From: Kutzneria sp. CA-103260 | GTDB lineage: Bacteria > Actinomycetota > Actinomycetes > Mycobacteriales > Pseudonocardiaceae | NCBI RefSeq assembly: GCF_018263855.1 | Contig: NZ_CP073318.1 | Coordinates: 5,270,001 to 5,334,000, forward strand | Direction: 5' to 3' | Length of the DNA stretch: 64,000 nucleotides | In this document: piece after piece, positions 7,936-16,054 of the stretch | Position numbering within the stretch: the first letter of the stretch is position 1 | Layout: each line of letters begins with the position of its first letter | Program-made: the position numbers and the translations under genes | Notes under the pieces: generated by a model | Told to the model about the DNA's origin: nothing | The model's input: only the letters and a program-made list of their open reading frames with translations | Database searches by the model: none

Positions 7936-8957
7936 TATTGCCCCAACGATTTTGCACTACCCAGTGGGGGCATCCACAGCCGGGGCGACCCCGGGACCAC
8001 CAGCCGCACCAGGGCGGCGATGAGCACCGGCAGGGCGGCGTCGTCCGGCCAGGCCAGCTGGTCGACGGTCTTGAGGGCCCAGTCGCGGTGCCGGTCGTCG
8101 CCAGTGGCTTCGGCCATGTCGAGAAGAAACTCCACGTTCTCGACCACGCCGTGACAGCTGGCCGTGGCCATGGTCCACTGGTCGGCCCGCACCGCCGCCG
8201 CGGCGGCGTCGGCCACCTTGCGGTAGCGCTGATCGCCGGTGGCAAGCCAAGCGCGCACGAGGAAACTGCCCACACCGGCCGCGTCGCCGCACCAGCCGCC
8301 GAGCGGAATGCTCTCCCCCGCCCCCGACGGCCAGCGCGCGGACGTGCGGTCCCACATCGCGGCTTCGCACAGCACATCGGCCAGTCGGATCGCCTTGATC
8401 CGACTCTGCTGGTCACCCGTGACCAACGCGTGATCCAGCAGGAACGCCGCGATGCCGGCGACGCCATGGCCGAAGCCGTACTTGCCCTCGGTGATGTCCT
8501 GGTGGCGGGCGCATTCCCTGGCCCGGTCCAGGAACTGCTCGTCGCCGGTGACCCGCCAGGCGTGCAGCAGGGTCAGGCCGGCGCCGGCCGAACCGTCGCA
8601 GACGTCCGGATTGCTGCTCAGCAGCGGAATCTCGGTCGCCAGCTTGACCGCGCGGGCCATCAGCTTCGGGTCGGACAGCGCCGCCGCCGCGTCCAGCAGC
8701 GCCCACACCGCCCCGGACTGTCCGAAGTGCAGTCCCGGCAGGACGATCGACTCCCGCTCACACCGCTTGGCCGTGCGCTTCGCCGAGGTGCGGACCACGG
8801 CCGGCAGGCGCTCGTCCCTCGGCAGGGCCGCCACCAGGGCGCCCAGCACGGACGCGCTGTGCCGGCGGTAGTTCATCCGGTCCAGCAGCTGGCCGATGCC
8901 GTCGCCGGGCACCCCTTCCGGATGCACCGCGCCCGCTGCCACCGACCCGGTCGACAT
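7935..8957 (-). CDS. Stand-alone LanC-like (lanthionine synthetase C) protein
   Basis: This 340-residue protein has alpha/alpha-barrel repeats of the LanC type: GLHFGQSGAVWALLDAA, VCDGSAGAGLTLL, YGFGHGVAGIAAFLL (H164), GGWCGDAAGVGSFLV (C223) and ATASCHGVVENVEFLL (C268, H269). C223, C268 and H269 match the three zinc ligands of NisC with near-identical spacing. LanC enzymes add Cys thiols to dehydroamino acids in lanthipeptides. The dehydratase, kinase and lyase parts of LanB, LanM or LanKC are absent, and no precursor peptide was recognised. GGAGGGGG precedes both GTG 8960 and ATG 8957. It is divergent from the linalool-dehydratase-like gene. It could be a RiPP cyclase or a LanCL-like thiol-adding enzyme. 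Confidence 0.85.
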   Translation of the reverse strand: MSTGSVAAGAVHPEGVPGDGIGQLLDRMNYRRHSASVLGALVAALPRDERLPAVVRTSAKRTAKRCERESIVLPGLHFGQSGAVWALLDAAAALSDPKLMARAVKLATEIPLLSSNPDVCDGSAGAGLTLLHAWRVTGDEQFLDRARECARHQDITEGKYGFGHGVAGIAAFLLDHALVTGDQQSRIKAIRLADVLCEAAMWDRTSARWPSGAGESIPLGGWCGDAAGVGSFLVRAWLATGDQRYRKVADAAAAAVRADQWTMATASCHGVVENVEFLLDMAEATGDDRHRDWALKTVDQLAWPDDAALPVLIAALVRLVVPGSPRLWMPPLGSAKSLGQ

Positions 8958-9171
8958 CACCGGCAGGACCCCCTCCGGCCTGCGAAAACACGTCTACTCG
9001 TCCACAATCGCACCCGCTGATCGCCGGGCCGAACGTCAGGAGCCGATCGTCCCGCCACCGCTGCCCCAACGAACAGGCCACCCGAAATCCGTGAAAAAGA
9101 TTCGGTTTCCTGGGGCAACATCATCAGCGCTGGACCAGCGTAGCTTCGTCGGCGAAGGCAGGAGGTCCCGG

Positions 9172-10650
9172 GTGTCCACGACGCTCACCGCCGAACAGCT
9201 CGGCCATCTACGGCATTTCGACAACCTTTCGCGGCAGCTGCCCAACGACTGGTCCCTGATGCAGGGCAAGGGAACCAACCAGGAGGACTTCGGCGGGTAC
9301 CGGTTCCAGCTGGCGTACATGGCCTACGCCCTGGCGCTGACCCACCGGCACCGGCTGCCCGCCGCCCCCGGCCTGTTCCAGCCGATCATGCAGCGGCTCA
9401 TCGACAAGATCATGCATCCCGAGGTCTGGATGTACTGGCGCGACGTGAGCCGCGGCGGCAGCGTCTACAACGCACACCTGGTCGACGAGGTCGGCGAGCA
9501 GTGGGATCCCGTGGTGCGGGACAACATCATGTACAGCGCCTACGTGCAGTCCATGGCCCTGCTGCACGACTACCTGTTCGACAGCGACCGCTACGCCGCC
9601 GAGGGCTCGCTGACGTTCGGCTACTGGTCCTTCTTCTGGGGCGGCGAGCCGCGGGAGTTCCCGTACGACCGGAATTCGCTGAACGAGCACATCTACTGGC
9701 AGATGGTCGGCAGCGGCTACCTGGGCGTGGCCTGCGAACCCAACTGCGTGTTCCAAATCTGCAACCAGCCGGCGATTCTCGGCTTCCGCCTGCACGACCT
9801 GATCACCGGCGGCCGCCGGGCCGAGGAGGTCGTCGCCGGCTACGAGCAGGCGTGGCGGGACTTCGGCCGGCTGGACGAGACCGGCCGGTACAACATGATG
9901 GTGCTGCGGGACTCCCAGCGGGTGCTGCCCAACGCGCGGCAGCTGGCCTGGGTCGACGCGTGGTGCGGGGCCCTGATGAACATGTGGAACCGCGACTTCG
10001 TGCGGGCCAACTATCCGCGCCAGGTGGCGAATCTCGTGCACCGGAGCCCCGCCGGCACGCTCTCCGTGGCCGCCTCTGCGCCGCAGGAAGTCATGGGGCA
10101 GACCGTGGTCAGCGACACCTGCGACTTCGGCTGGGTCGCCGCGTGGGCGTCGGAGATGGGCGACGAGCCCACCCTGCGGGGGCTGCTCGACCACGTCGAC
10201 CAGTTCATGAATCCGACCTGGCGCGACGGCGGCCTGTACTACCCGCGCAACGACACCAAGGCCGATCCGGACGGCAACCGGGTCGAGATGGAACCCATGA
10301 CCGGCAACGTGCTCATCGGCTATGCCCGGCTCAACGTCCCCGATGGCTTGTGGGGCCTGTACAACCAGCCCTGGGACCGGTCACGCCTCGCCGAACCGGC
10401 GCTGACCGCCGTCGACCGCAACGTCGACGTCAGCCGGGCCGAGGTCGTCGACGGTGTCCTGCACACCCGCCTGCGCCGGGCCCCCGGCCTTCCCGGCGAC
10501 GGCACCGTCACCATCTCCCGCCTCACCGGCCGGTGGACCGTCGACGACCAGCCGCTCGATTCCTCTGACTTCCTCCGGGTGGACGGCGACAATGTCGTGC
10601 TGCGCTGTCCCGACGAGGCTCGGACCTTCACCTTCCGGCGGGAACCGTGA
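9172..10650 (+). CDS. Linalool dehydratase/isomerase (Ldi) family protein
   Basis: This 492-residue protein resembles the Ldi family (alpha/alpha barrel): FDNLSRQLPNDW, GGYRFQLAYMAYALAL, WMYWRDVSRGG, VRDNIMYSAYV and GYLGVACEPNCVFQICNQPAILGF. C188 and C197 are nine residues apart, as are the two active-site cysteines of the Castellaniella enzyme; the equivalent of its catalytic His is not obvious. It has no signal peptide, unlike the periplasmic enzyme. Start GTG 9172 follows AGGAGG by six bases; an upstream in-frame ATG adds 92 non-conserved residues. It is coupled to the SCO1-like gene by a GTGA overlap and is divergent from the LanC-like gene. The substrate is unknown. Confidence 0.75.
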   Translation: MSTTLTAEQLGHLRHFDNLSRQLPNDWSLMQGKGTNQEDFGGYRFQLAYMAYALALTHRHRLPAAPGLFQPIMQRLIDKIMHPEVWMYWRDVSRGGSVYNAHLVDEVGEQWDPVVRDNIMYSAYVQSMALLHDYLFDSDRYAAEGSLTFGYWSFFWGGEPREFPYDRNSLNEHIYWQMVGSGYLGVACEPNCVFQICNQPAILGFRLHDLITGGRRAEEVVAGYEQAWRDFGRLDETGRYNMMVLRDSQRVLPNARQLAWVDAWCGALMNMWNRDFVRANYPRQVANLVHRSPAGTLSVAASAPQEVMGQTVVSDTCDFGWVAAWASEMGDEPTLRGLLDHVDQFMNPTWRDGGLYYPRNDTKADPDGNRVEMEPMTGNVLIGYARLNVPDGLWGLYNQPWDRSRLAEPALTAVDRNVDVSRAEVVDGVLHTRLRRAPGLPGDGTVTISRLTGRWTVDDQPLDSSDFLRVDGDNVVLRCPDEARTFTFRREP

Positions 10651-11135
10651 GCGCCCCGACCACGCCGACGTACTCCCTCGTCGACCACCACGGCCATGCG
10701 GTGACCTCCGCCAGCTACCAGGGCTCGTGGCAGCTGGTGTTCTTCGGCTTCACCCACTGCCGCGCCGTCTGTCCCCGCGCCCTCGGCCGCCTCTCCACCG
10801 TTCTGGCCGAACTCCGCGACCTCTCCGACCGGATTCGCCCGCTCTACATCACCGTCGACCCCGACCGGGACACTCCCCCGGTGATGCGGGACTTCCTCCG
10901 CGCCTATCCCGCCTTCACCGGCCTCACCGGCTCCCCCGACGCCATCGACGCCGCCAAGCGCGAGTTCCGCGTATTCGCCCGCCGCCGGGACGATCCGGAG
11001 GATCCAGACGGCTATGCCGTGCCGCACACCGCCATCACCTATCTGCTCTCCCCCGATGGCCGATACGTGACCCATTTCCCGGATTCGATGCCAGCGGAGG
11101 AGTTGACCGCCGAGTTGCGACGCCGTCTTAACTGA
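10647..11135 (+). CDS. SCO1/SenC-like thioredoxin-fold protein, cytosolic
   Basis: This 162-residue protein has the SCO fold and copper site: FFGFTHCRAVCPRALGRL (C38, C42), ITVDPDRDTPP and VPHTAITYLLSPDG (H127). SCO proteins normally carry an N-terminal membrane anchor and deliver copper to cytochrome oxidase or act as thiol oxidoreductases. Here the protein begins with the first strand, with no anchor or signal. GTG 10647 overlaps the upstream stop (GTGA), so translation is coupled to the Ldi-like gene. A thiol or copper role supporting its two neighbours, which both use cysteines, is inferred. Confidence 0.82.
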   Translation: MSAPTTPTYSLVDHHGHAVTSASYQGSWQLVFFGFTHCRAVCPRALGRLSTVLAELRDLSDRIRPLYITVDPDRDTPPVMRDFLRAYPAFTGLTGSPDAIDAAKREFRVFARRRDDPEDPDGYAVPHTAITYLLSPDGRYVTHFPDSMPAEELTAELRRRLN

Positions 11136-11601
11136 TCTGGTTGAGCAGTTTCCCGATGGCGTCGACCTGTTCGCGGACGGTGGTCAGGGCGGCGGCGCAG
11201 GGGGCGGCATTGGGGCCGTTGGTGGCCGGGTTGGCGTTGTTCAGGCCCGGATTCTGGGTGCCGACGCCGCACTGGCGCTTCTCGTAGTCGCCGACGGCGG
11301 CCTGCATCTGGTCGACGACGGCCTTGATGGCGGTGGCCTGCTTGCTGCCGGCGGTCTCGGAGATGACGCTGTTGCCGAAGTTGACGACCTCGGTGGCGTA
11401 GCGCTCGCATTCGGGGAACACGGTGGCGGCGGGCACGGTCTGGCACTGGTCGGCCTGCAGGGCGGTGACCTTCACGGTCAGGTCCTGCACGGAGGGCCCG
11501 TACTTGGCCACCGGCGGGCCGCTCGGACCGGCCTCCCGACTGCACCCGGCGCAGGCCAGGACGAGCAGGGCGGGCACGAGCAACACGCGCAAGTTCACCA
11601 C
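11128..11601 (-). CDS. Putative secreted lipoprotein, unknown function
   Basis: This 157-residue protein starts at GTG 11601 (or the next GTG at 11598): VVNLRVLLVPALLVLACAGC is a lipoprotein signal peptide with two candidate lipobox cysteines, VLAC and the Cys three residues on. The mature part has a likely helical bundle (VQDLTVKVTALQADQ; ERYATEVVNFGNSVI; KAVVDQMQAAVGDYEKR) and four further cysteines. An in-frame TTG at 11673 would add 24 residues without a ribosome site. The 3' end overlaps that of the convergent SCO-like gene by 8 bp. No family was recognised. Confidence 0.65.
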   Translation of the reverse strand: MVNLRVLLVPALLVLACAGCSREAGPSGPPVAKYGPSVQDLTVKVTALQADQCQTVPAATVFPECERYATEVVNFGNSVISETAGSKQATAIKAVVDQMQAAVGDYEKRQCGVGTQNPGLNNANPATNGPNAAPCAAALTTVREQVDAIGKLLNQIS

Positions 11602-11831
11602 GAGGGCAGCGTAGAACAGGCCACCCCCGACGCCTTGGGCGGGCGGTGTCCGCGTCCACACCTCAACGGACAAAGGTGCCGGCTAATTCCCGCGAGATAC
11701 ACAATTCGACGATGGGGCAGGAATCGACGACCGAGGGGACAGTTTCGGCTGACGGCCGGCCGAGGGCGGCGTAACTTCTGTGGGGAGACAACCATTGCGT
11801 GTGATCGCGCGCACTTTTCTGCGAGGCTCCA

Positions 11832-12515
11832 ATGCACACCAGCACCGCTGCTGCCTGCCGTTCCGCGCTGGCCCCGGCCAGCCGACGTCCTCGGCTCGGC
11901 CGGACCAGAAACGCGGGTTCGCTGGCCGTCGGCTTCACCTTCCAGCGGGACGCGGAGCCGCAGCCCGCGCCGGACGCCTGGCTGATCCTGCGCGCGGGCG
12001 AAATCCTGTTGTACAGCCGGGACATCGCCTTCGACGCGGTGGCCCAGGCGGCGGCCAGCCGGATGATCGCCGAAGAGCTGCACTTGTCCGAGGCGACGGT
12101 ACGGTTCAGCTCCGGCCACGCCCTGCACACGGTGGGCGTGCCGTGCGGGATCGCGCTGCGCAAGGCGGCGGCGTCGGCCTACTGGGGTCTGCACCGGGAC
12201 GCGGCGGCGCTGCTGAACGTGCCGGCCCGCGCGCTGGCCTCGGACAACGGCCGGTTCCGGGTGCGCGGCGGCCTGCGGCGGGTGTCGTACCACCAGCTGC
12301 TGGAGGCCACCACCACCGTGCTGTCGCTGGACTCCCGGGTTCCGCTGGTGTCCAACCACGACTACCTCGCCGACTACGTCGCCCCGGCGTCGGCCGTGCT
12401 CAGCAGCACGTCCTTCTCGTCGCAGGGCGCGGGCCGGTTCTCCGGCTACCTGCGTGACGAGATCCGCCGGGACGACGAGGCGCCAACCGGGGTGCTGGCC
12501 CGAATCGGGGCTTGA
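11832..12515 (+). CDS. Fragment-like molybdopterin-binding domain of xanthine dehydrogenase family
   Basis: This 227-residue protein resembles one molybdopterin-binding region of xanthine/aldehyde dehydrogenase large subunits: LILRAGEILLYSRDIAFDAVAQAAASRMIAEELHLSEATVRFSSGHA aligns with the typical (E)(L/I)GQG...ALAQIVAEEL...VRVVMGDT segment, and GIALRKAAASAYWGL and LASDNGRFRVRGGLRRVSYHQLLE match downstream parts. The GQG loop is lost and the usual large subunit of about 700 residues is missing, so it may be a decayed or repurposed fragment. No FeS or FAD subunit genes are nearby. The start is uncertain. Confidence 0.45.
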   Translation: MHTSTAAACRSALAPASRRPRLGRTRNAGSLAVGFTFQRDAEPQPAPDAWLILRAGEILLYSRDIAFDAVAQAAASRMIAEELHLSEATVRFSSGHALHTVGVPCGIALRKAAASAYWGLHRDAAALLNVPARALASDNGRFRVRGGLRRVSYHQLLEATTTVLSLDSRVPLVSNHDYLADYVAPASAVLSSTSFSSQGAGRFSGYLRDEIRRDDEAPTGVLARIGA

Positions 12516-12518
12516 TCC

Positions 12519-13157
12519 TCAGGTCAGCGGCGTGAGCTGACCCGGCAGGAACGGCGGCAGCTGGCCGGTGGCGTCCTCGTAACCCTTGACGGCACCGTCG
12601 AAAGCCCCGCCCGCCGCGCCACCGGCGGCCGCGCCGGCCAGCTGACCGCCGGCGGTGCCCACCGCGGTGCCGATGGCCGTGCCGATCGGTGCGGCCGGCG
12701 GGGCAATCGCGCCGCCGACGGCCCCGCCGATCGCGCCTCCCGCCGCCCCACCGACCGCGCCGCCAACAGTGCGGCCGATGTCGCTGCCCGGCTTGGCGGT
12801 GCCGGTCGCGGTTCCGGTGACGCCGCCGATGCCGCCGTCCACCGCCCCGCCGAAGCCGCCGCCCGCGGTGGATCCCAGTACAGAACCGGTTTTCTGGCCG
12901 AACTGCTCGCCGGCCTTGTGCCCGGATCCGTCCTTGTTGCCGAAGATTCCGTCGGCGATCGTGCCGACCGTGCCGCCGGCGAACCCGCCGAGGCTGGTGC
13001 CGAGCTGCCCGCCGACGTCGATGCCGGCGTCGGTGAAGTCGGTCGGCTCGGCCGCGCTGGCCGTGCCGGACAGCGGCAGCATCACCATCGCCGCGACCAC
13101 GCCGCCGCCGACCACGGCGGACACCGCCGACCGCCGGACCACACTGTGACGACCCAT
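12519..13157 (-). CDS. Secreted glycine/alanine-rich protein
   Basis: This 212-residue protein has a signal peptide (VVRRSAVSAVVGGGVVAAMVMLPLSGTASAAEP; cleavage near ASA-AEP). The mature chain is dominated by Gly/Ala zipper-like segments (GGAVGGAAGGAIGGAVGG; GGQLAGAAAGGAAGG) and ends with YEDATGQLPPFLPGQLTPLT. Glycine zippers can insert in or pack against membranes, but no family was recognised. AGAGGAA precedes the ATG. Its stop lies 4 bp from the end of the convergent gene at 12515. Confidence 0.7.
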   Translation of the reverse strand: MGRHSVVRRSAVSAVVGGGVVAAMVMLPLSGTASAAEPTDFTDAGIDVGGQLGTSLGGFAGGTVGTIADGIFGNKDGSGHKAGEQFGQKTGSVLGSTAGGGFGGAVDGGIGGVTGTATGTAKPGSDIGRTVGGAVGGAAGGAIGGAVGGAIAPPAAPIGTAIGTAVGTAGGQLAGAAAGGAAGGAFDGAVKGYEDATGQLPPFLPGQLTPLT

Positions 13158-13297
13158 GGGAATTCCTCTCGTAGCAGGGGGAATTGCCAGGACCGTAGCC
13201 AGCTCCGAACCGTCCGGCGGCGGCGCTGTGAGTCAGTTCATGGTGTGTTCCGAGGACTTGTCACGTAGGTGCGCAACAGGGTCACGCCCGACTGTGA

Positions 13298-14533
13298 TTA
13301 CGCCGCGCGTTCCGCCACTTCGCGGAGGTACGCCTGCGCCGTCTCCGGGTCGCCCAGCCAGGGCTCGTAGCCGGTCGGGTCGTTGAACAGGTGCGCGAAC
13401 CGGTGCGCCACCTCGGGAAACTCCTGACCCGCCCGCAGCGTGTCCAGGATGTGCACGGGCGGCGGTTCGAGCAGGTCGTTGTTGAACCTGGTGGAGTGCC
13501 GGGCGTAGTCCCAGTAGGCGTCGAAGCAGCGGGCCATGAACTCGGCGTCGAACGGGCGGTCGCCGTGCTCGGTGATCAGCCGCTGGTAGATCCGCGCGCA
13601 GTGCACGGCGTTGTTGGCTCCCTGGCCGCCGATCGGGTCGTTGGTGATGGCGGTGTCGCCCATGGCCAGCACGTGCTGACCGGTCGGCAGGGTGCCCACG
13701 CCGTGCCGGACGACCGGGGTGATGCGCCCGGTGAGGACCGCCTGCGGCCCACCCGACTGTGCCCCTTCGGCCATCCCGACGGACCAGGGGAAGAACCGGC
13801 GCAGCTGCTCCTGGCACAGTTCCAGGTGCTGCTCGGCGTCGGTGACGCCGTCGAAGACGTCCATCGGACCGCCGGGAATCGCCGAGACGTACAGCCCGAA
13901 CCGGGGTCCGGCGACCGACAACACCGGCAGCGCGAAGAACTCGCCGATGCCCGGCGCCAACCCGAACGTGACACCCTGGTAGAAGGCCGCGGGATCCTGC
14001 TCCATCAGCTGCAAGGTGATCCCGCGCTGCGGCTGCGAGTACGGGGATCGCGAGTCGTCACGCGGGAAAACACTGTCGAACTGCGGCCCACGACCGGCGG
14101 CGACCAGCACCAGATCGGCCTCACGGGCGTAGTCCGCGAGATCCTCGGGCGTGGCCCGGCCGATGCGCAGCTCGCCACCGCGATTGACGAACTCGGTCAG
14201 CCAGAAGGACATCTTCACCCGCTGGTCCACCGACTGGGCCGGGTTGTCCAGCGGCGACACCCAGGAGATGAACGGGTCCGGCGAGCCCGGCAGGCCTGCG
14301 GCGAAAGCGATGCCGGTCACCGGCGGCACCTCGCCGTCCCAGTGGTTGAGCCCCAGCGCCCGCTCGTGGGCCAGCGCCGGCTCGAAAACGCACTGGTTGG
14401 ACAGGATCCGCCCGTCCCGGATGTCCTCGGCGGTGCGGTCGGACACCATGGTCACGCGATAGCCCGCGTCCACCAGTCCCAGCGCCAACAGCGAGCCGGC
14501 CTGCCCGGCCCCGACGATCACGATGTGCCGCAC
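13298..14533 (-). CDS. Styrene monooxygenase-like flavin-dependent oxygenase (StyA family)
   Basis: This 411-residue protein has an FAD Rossmann motif at its start (IVIVGAGQAGSLLALGLVDAGY) and the distal flavin motif GDTAITNDPIGGQGANNA. Family-specific regions include ILSNQCVFEP, RGITLQLME and FFALPVLSV. StyA/IndA enzymes are two-component epoxidases that need reduced FAD from a separate reductase; no reductase gene is seen in the window. GTG 14533 is the likely start. The neighbours on the same strand (esterase upstream) do not fix the substrate. Confidence 0.85.
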   Translation of the reverse strand: MRHIVIVGAGQAGSLLALGLVDAGYRVTMVSDRTAEDIRDGRILSNQCVFEPALAHERALGLNHWDGEVPPVTGIAFAAGLPGSPDPFISWVSPLDNPAQSVDQRVKMSFWLTEFVNRGGELRIGRATPEDLADYAREADLVLVAAGRGPQFDSVFPRDDSRSPYSQPQRGITLQLMEQDPAAFYQGVTFGLAPGIGEFFALPVLSVAGPRFGLYVSAIPGGPMDVFDGVTDAEQHLELCQEQLRRFFPWSVGMAEGAQSGGPQAVLTGRITPVVRHGVGTLPTGQHVLAMGDTAITNDPIGGQGANNAVHCARIYQRLITEHGDRPFDAEFMARCFDAYWDYARHSTRFNNDLLEPPPVHILDTLRAGQEFPEVAHRFAHLFNDPTGYEPWLGDPETAQAYLREVAERAA

Positions 14534-14615
14534 GACAAAACTCCCTTGCCCCAGTTACGACCACCCTAGGCGCATTTCCGGGCGGCCGTGACCGGCAACA
14601 GGGTTCTGTTCTGCC

Positions 14616-15275
14616 TCAAGGGGCAATGCGACGGAAGGCCGAGTCGGCCACCGTCGAGGGCACCTCGTGGCCGCCGGTGAACTCGCGGTAGTCCACCCGG
14701 TAGCCCACGATCCGCAGCGCCGGCACGATCATCCGGCTGGTGGCCTCGATCGGCAGCACGCCGTCGTGACGCCCGTGCGAGACGAACACATTCGGCTTGC
14801 CCGCCCGCGCTCCCGGCACCACGAACCCCGGCGAGAACGCCACCACGTGCTCGAACAGCGTGCCGTTGACCAGGCCCAGCGACAGCGCGTACGAAGCCCC
14901 GTCCGAGAAGCCGGCGATCGCCGCCGTCTTCACGTCGAAGTGCTCGAACAGCTCCCTCAGCGACCGGTCCAGCGCCTCCACGTCCGGGCCGAAGTTCCCG
15001 TGGATGGCGTCCCAGGTGCGGGCCCGCGACTTCGGGGCGTACACCAGGGCATTGCGGTCCTGCATGAGCTTGAGGGCCCGCTCCGGGGTGGAACCCGCCC
15101 CGTGCAGCAGCACCACCAGCGCCACCGGTCCCTCGGGCAGGTCCGCCGGCACGTGCACCAGCCCGTCGGCGAACGCGTGCGTGCCGGCCGCCAGCCGCTC
15201 CCGAGAGGGCTGCCCCGGCTTCGCGGCCAGCTCGCCCAGCCGCCACCCCGTCCCCAACTGCGCCGTCGTGCTCAT
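14616..15275 (-). CDS. Alpha/beta hydrolase, phospholipase/carboxylesterase-like
   Basis: This 219-residue protein has the esterase motifs VVLLHGAGSTPERAL (oxyanion region), the nucleophile elbow GFSDGAS, an acid in SHGRHDGVLP and a His in FTGGHEVPS. There is no signal peptide. It resembles the YtpA/phospholipase-carboxylesterase group. It lies upstream of the StyA-like gene on the same strand and is divergent from the XRE-cupin regulator, which may control it. The substrate is unknown. Confidence 0.85.
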   Translation of the reverse strand: MSTTAQLGTGWRLGELAAKPGQPSRERLAAGTHAFADGLVHVPADLPEGPVALVVLLHGAGSTPERALKLMQDRNALVYAPKSRARTWDAIHGNFGPDVEALDRSLRELFEHFDVKTAAIAGFSDGASYALSLGLVNGTLFEHVVAFSPGFVVPGARAGKPNVFVSHGRHDGVLPIEATSRMIVPALRIVGYRVDYREFTGGHEVPSTVADSAFRRIAP

Positions 15276-15370
15276 GGCCCACCCTCCCTTGTACGACTCC
15301 TGTCGAACACAACCCGGGCGGCCGGGATTCCATTCCCGGCGGGCCCGTATTGCGTCACCGACATACGGTC

Positions 15371-15934
15371 ATGCCCATGACGCACAAGGACGGCCTGGAC
15401 AGTCTCGTGCGCAAACGGATCCGCGCCCTGCGGGTGGCCCAGGGCTGGTCCCTGGAGGAGCTGGCCACCCGCGCGCGACTGAGCCCGTCCTCGCTGAGCC
15501 GGATCGAGACCGGCCAGCGCCGTCTCGCCCTAGACCAGCTGGTCGACCTGGCCCGTGCCCTGGACACCTCGCTGGACCAGTTGGTGGAGACCGACACCGA
15601 CGACGTGATCGCCAATCCGATGATCGACGGCGGGCACGGGTTGATGCGCTGGCCGATCAAGGCGGAGCCGGGCATGACCGTGGTGCGCCAGCGCATGACG
15701 GGACCGCCGCCGGACAACGTCGCCCGCATGCGCGCCCACCCGGGCCGCGAATGGCTCGTCGTGCTGTCCGGCACCGCCGTGCTGCTGCTGGGCAATCGCC
15801 GCCTGCGGGTGGAGACCAACCAGGCCGCGGAGTTCCCGACCATGCTGCCGCACGCGATCGGCGCGGAGGGCGGACCGTGCGAGATCCTCGGCATCTTCGA
15901 CCGCGACGCCCGCCGGGGACACCGGGAGAGCTGA
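15371..15934 (+). CDS. XRE family regulator with C-terminal cupin
   Basis: This protein of about 187 residues has an N-terminal helix-turn-helix (VRKRIRALRVAQGWSLEELATRARLSPSSLSRIETGQ) and a C-terminal small cupin-like beta-barrel (about 80-180, with MRAHPGREWLVVLSGTAVLLLGN and FPTMLPHAIGAEGGPCEILGIF). Such proteins sense small molecules and repress neighbouring genes. ATGs at 15371 and 15377 are both possible starts. It is divergent from the esterase gene, and a DUF1684 gene follows on the same strand. Confidence 0.88.
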   Translation: MPMTHKDGLDSLVRKRIRALRVAQGWSLEELATRARLSPSSLSRIETGQRRLALDQLVDLARALDTSLDQLVETDTDDVIANPMIDGGHGLMRWPIKAEPGMTVVRQRMTGPPPDNVARMRAHPGREWLVVLSGTAVLLLGNRRLRVETNQAAEFPTMLPHAIGAEGGPCEILGIFDRDARRGHRES

Positions 15935-16054
15935 CCGTTTGCCGGAACGGCAGCCCCGCCACCGATCGTCTTGCTTCATAGGCAACGGAGCATGCCTTTG
16001 GCGCACGACGTTCGTAGGTTGATCTCCAGGAGCACGGAGAAAGGAATCAACCTC

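Noticed and set aside
7939..9072. TGCCCCAACGA repeated at 7939 and 9062 on both sides of the LanC-like gene
   Set aside because: Only 11 bp long; one copy is in the coding end of the gene. Too weak to call flanking repeats of a mobile element.
8896..9171. Upstream extension of the Ldi-like frame by 92 residues
   Set aside because: The extension has no conserved features and crosses the divergent promoter gap; GTG 9172 has an ideal ribosome site.
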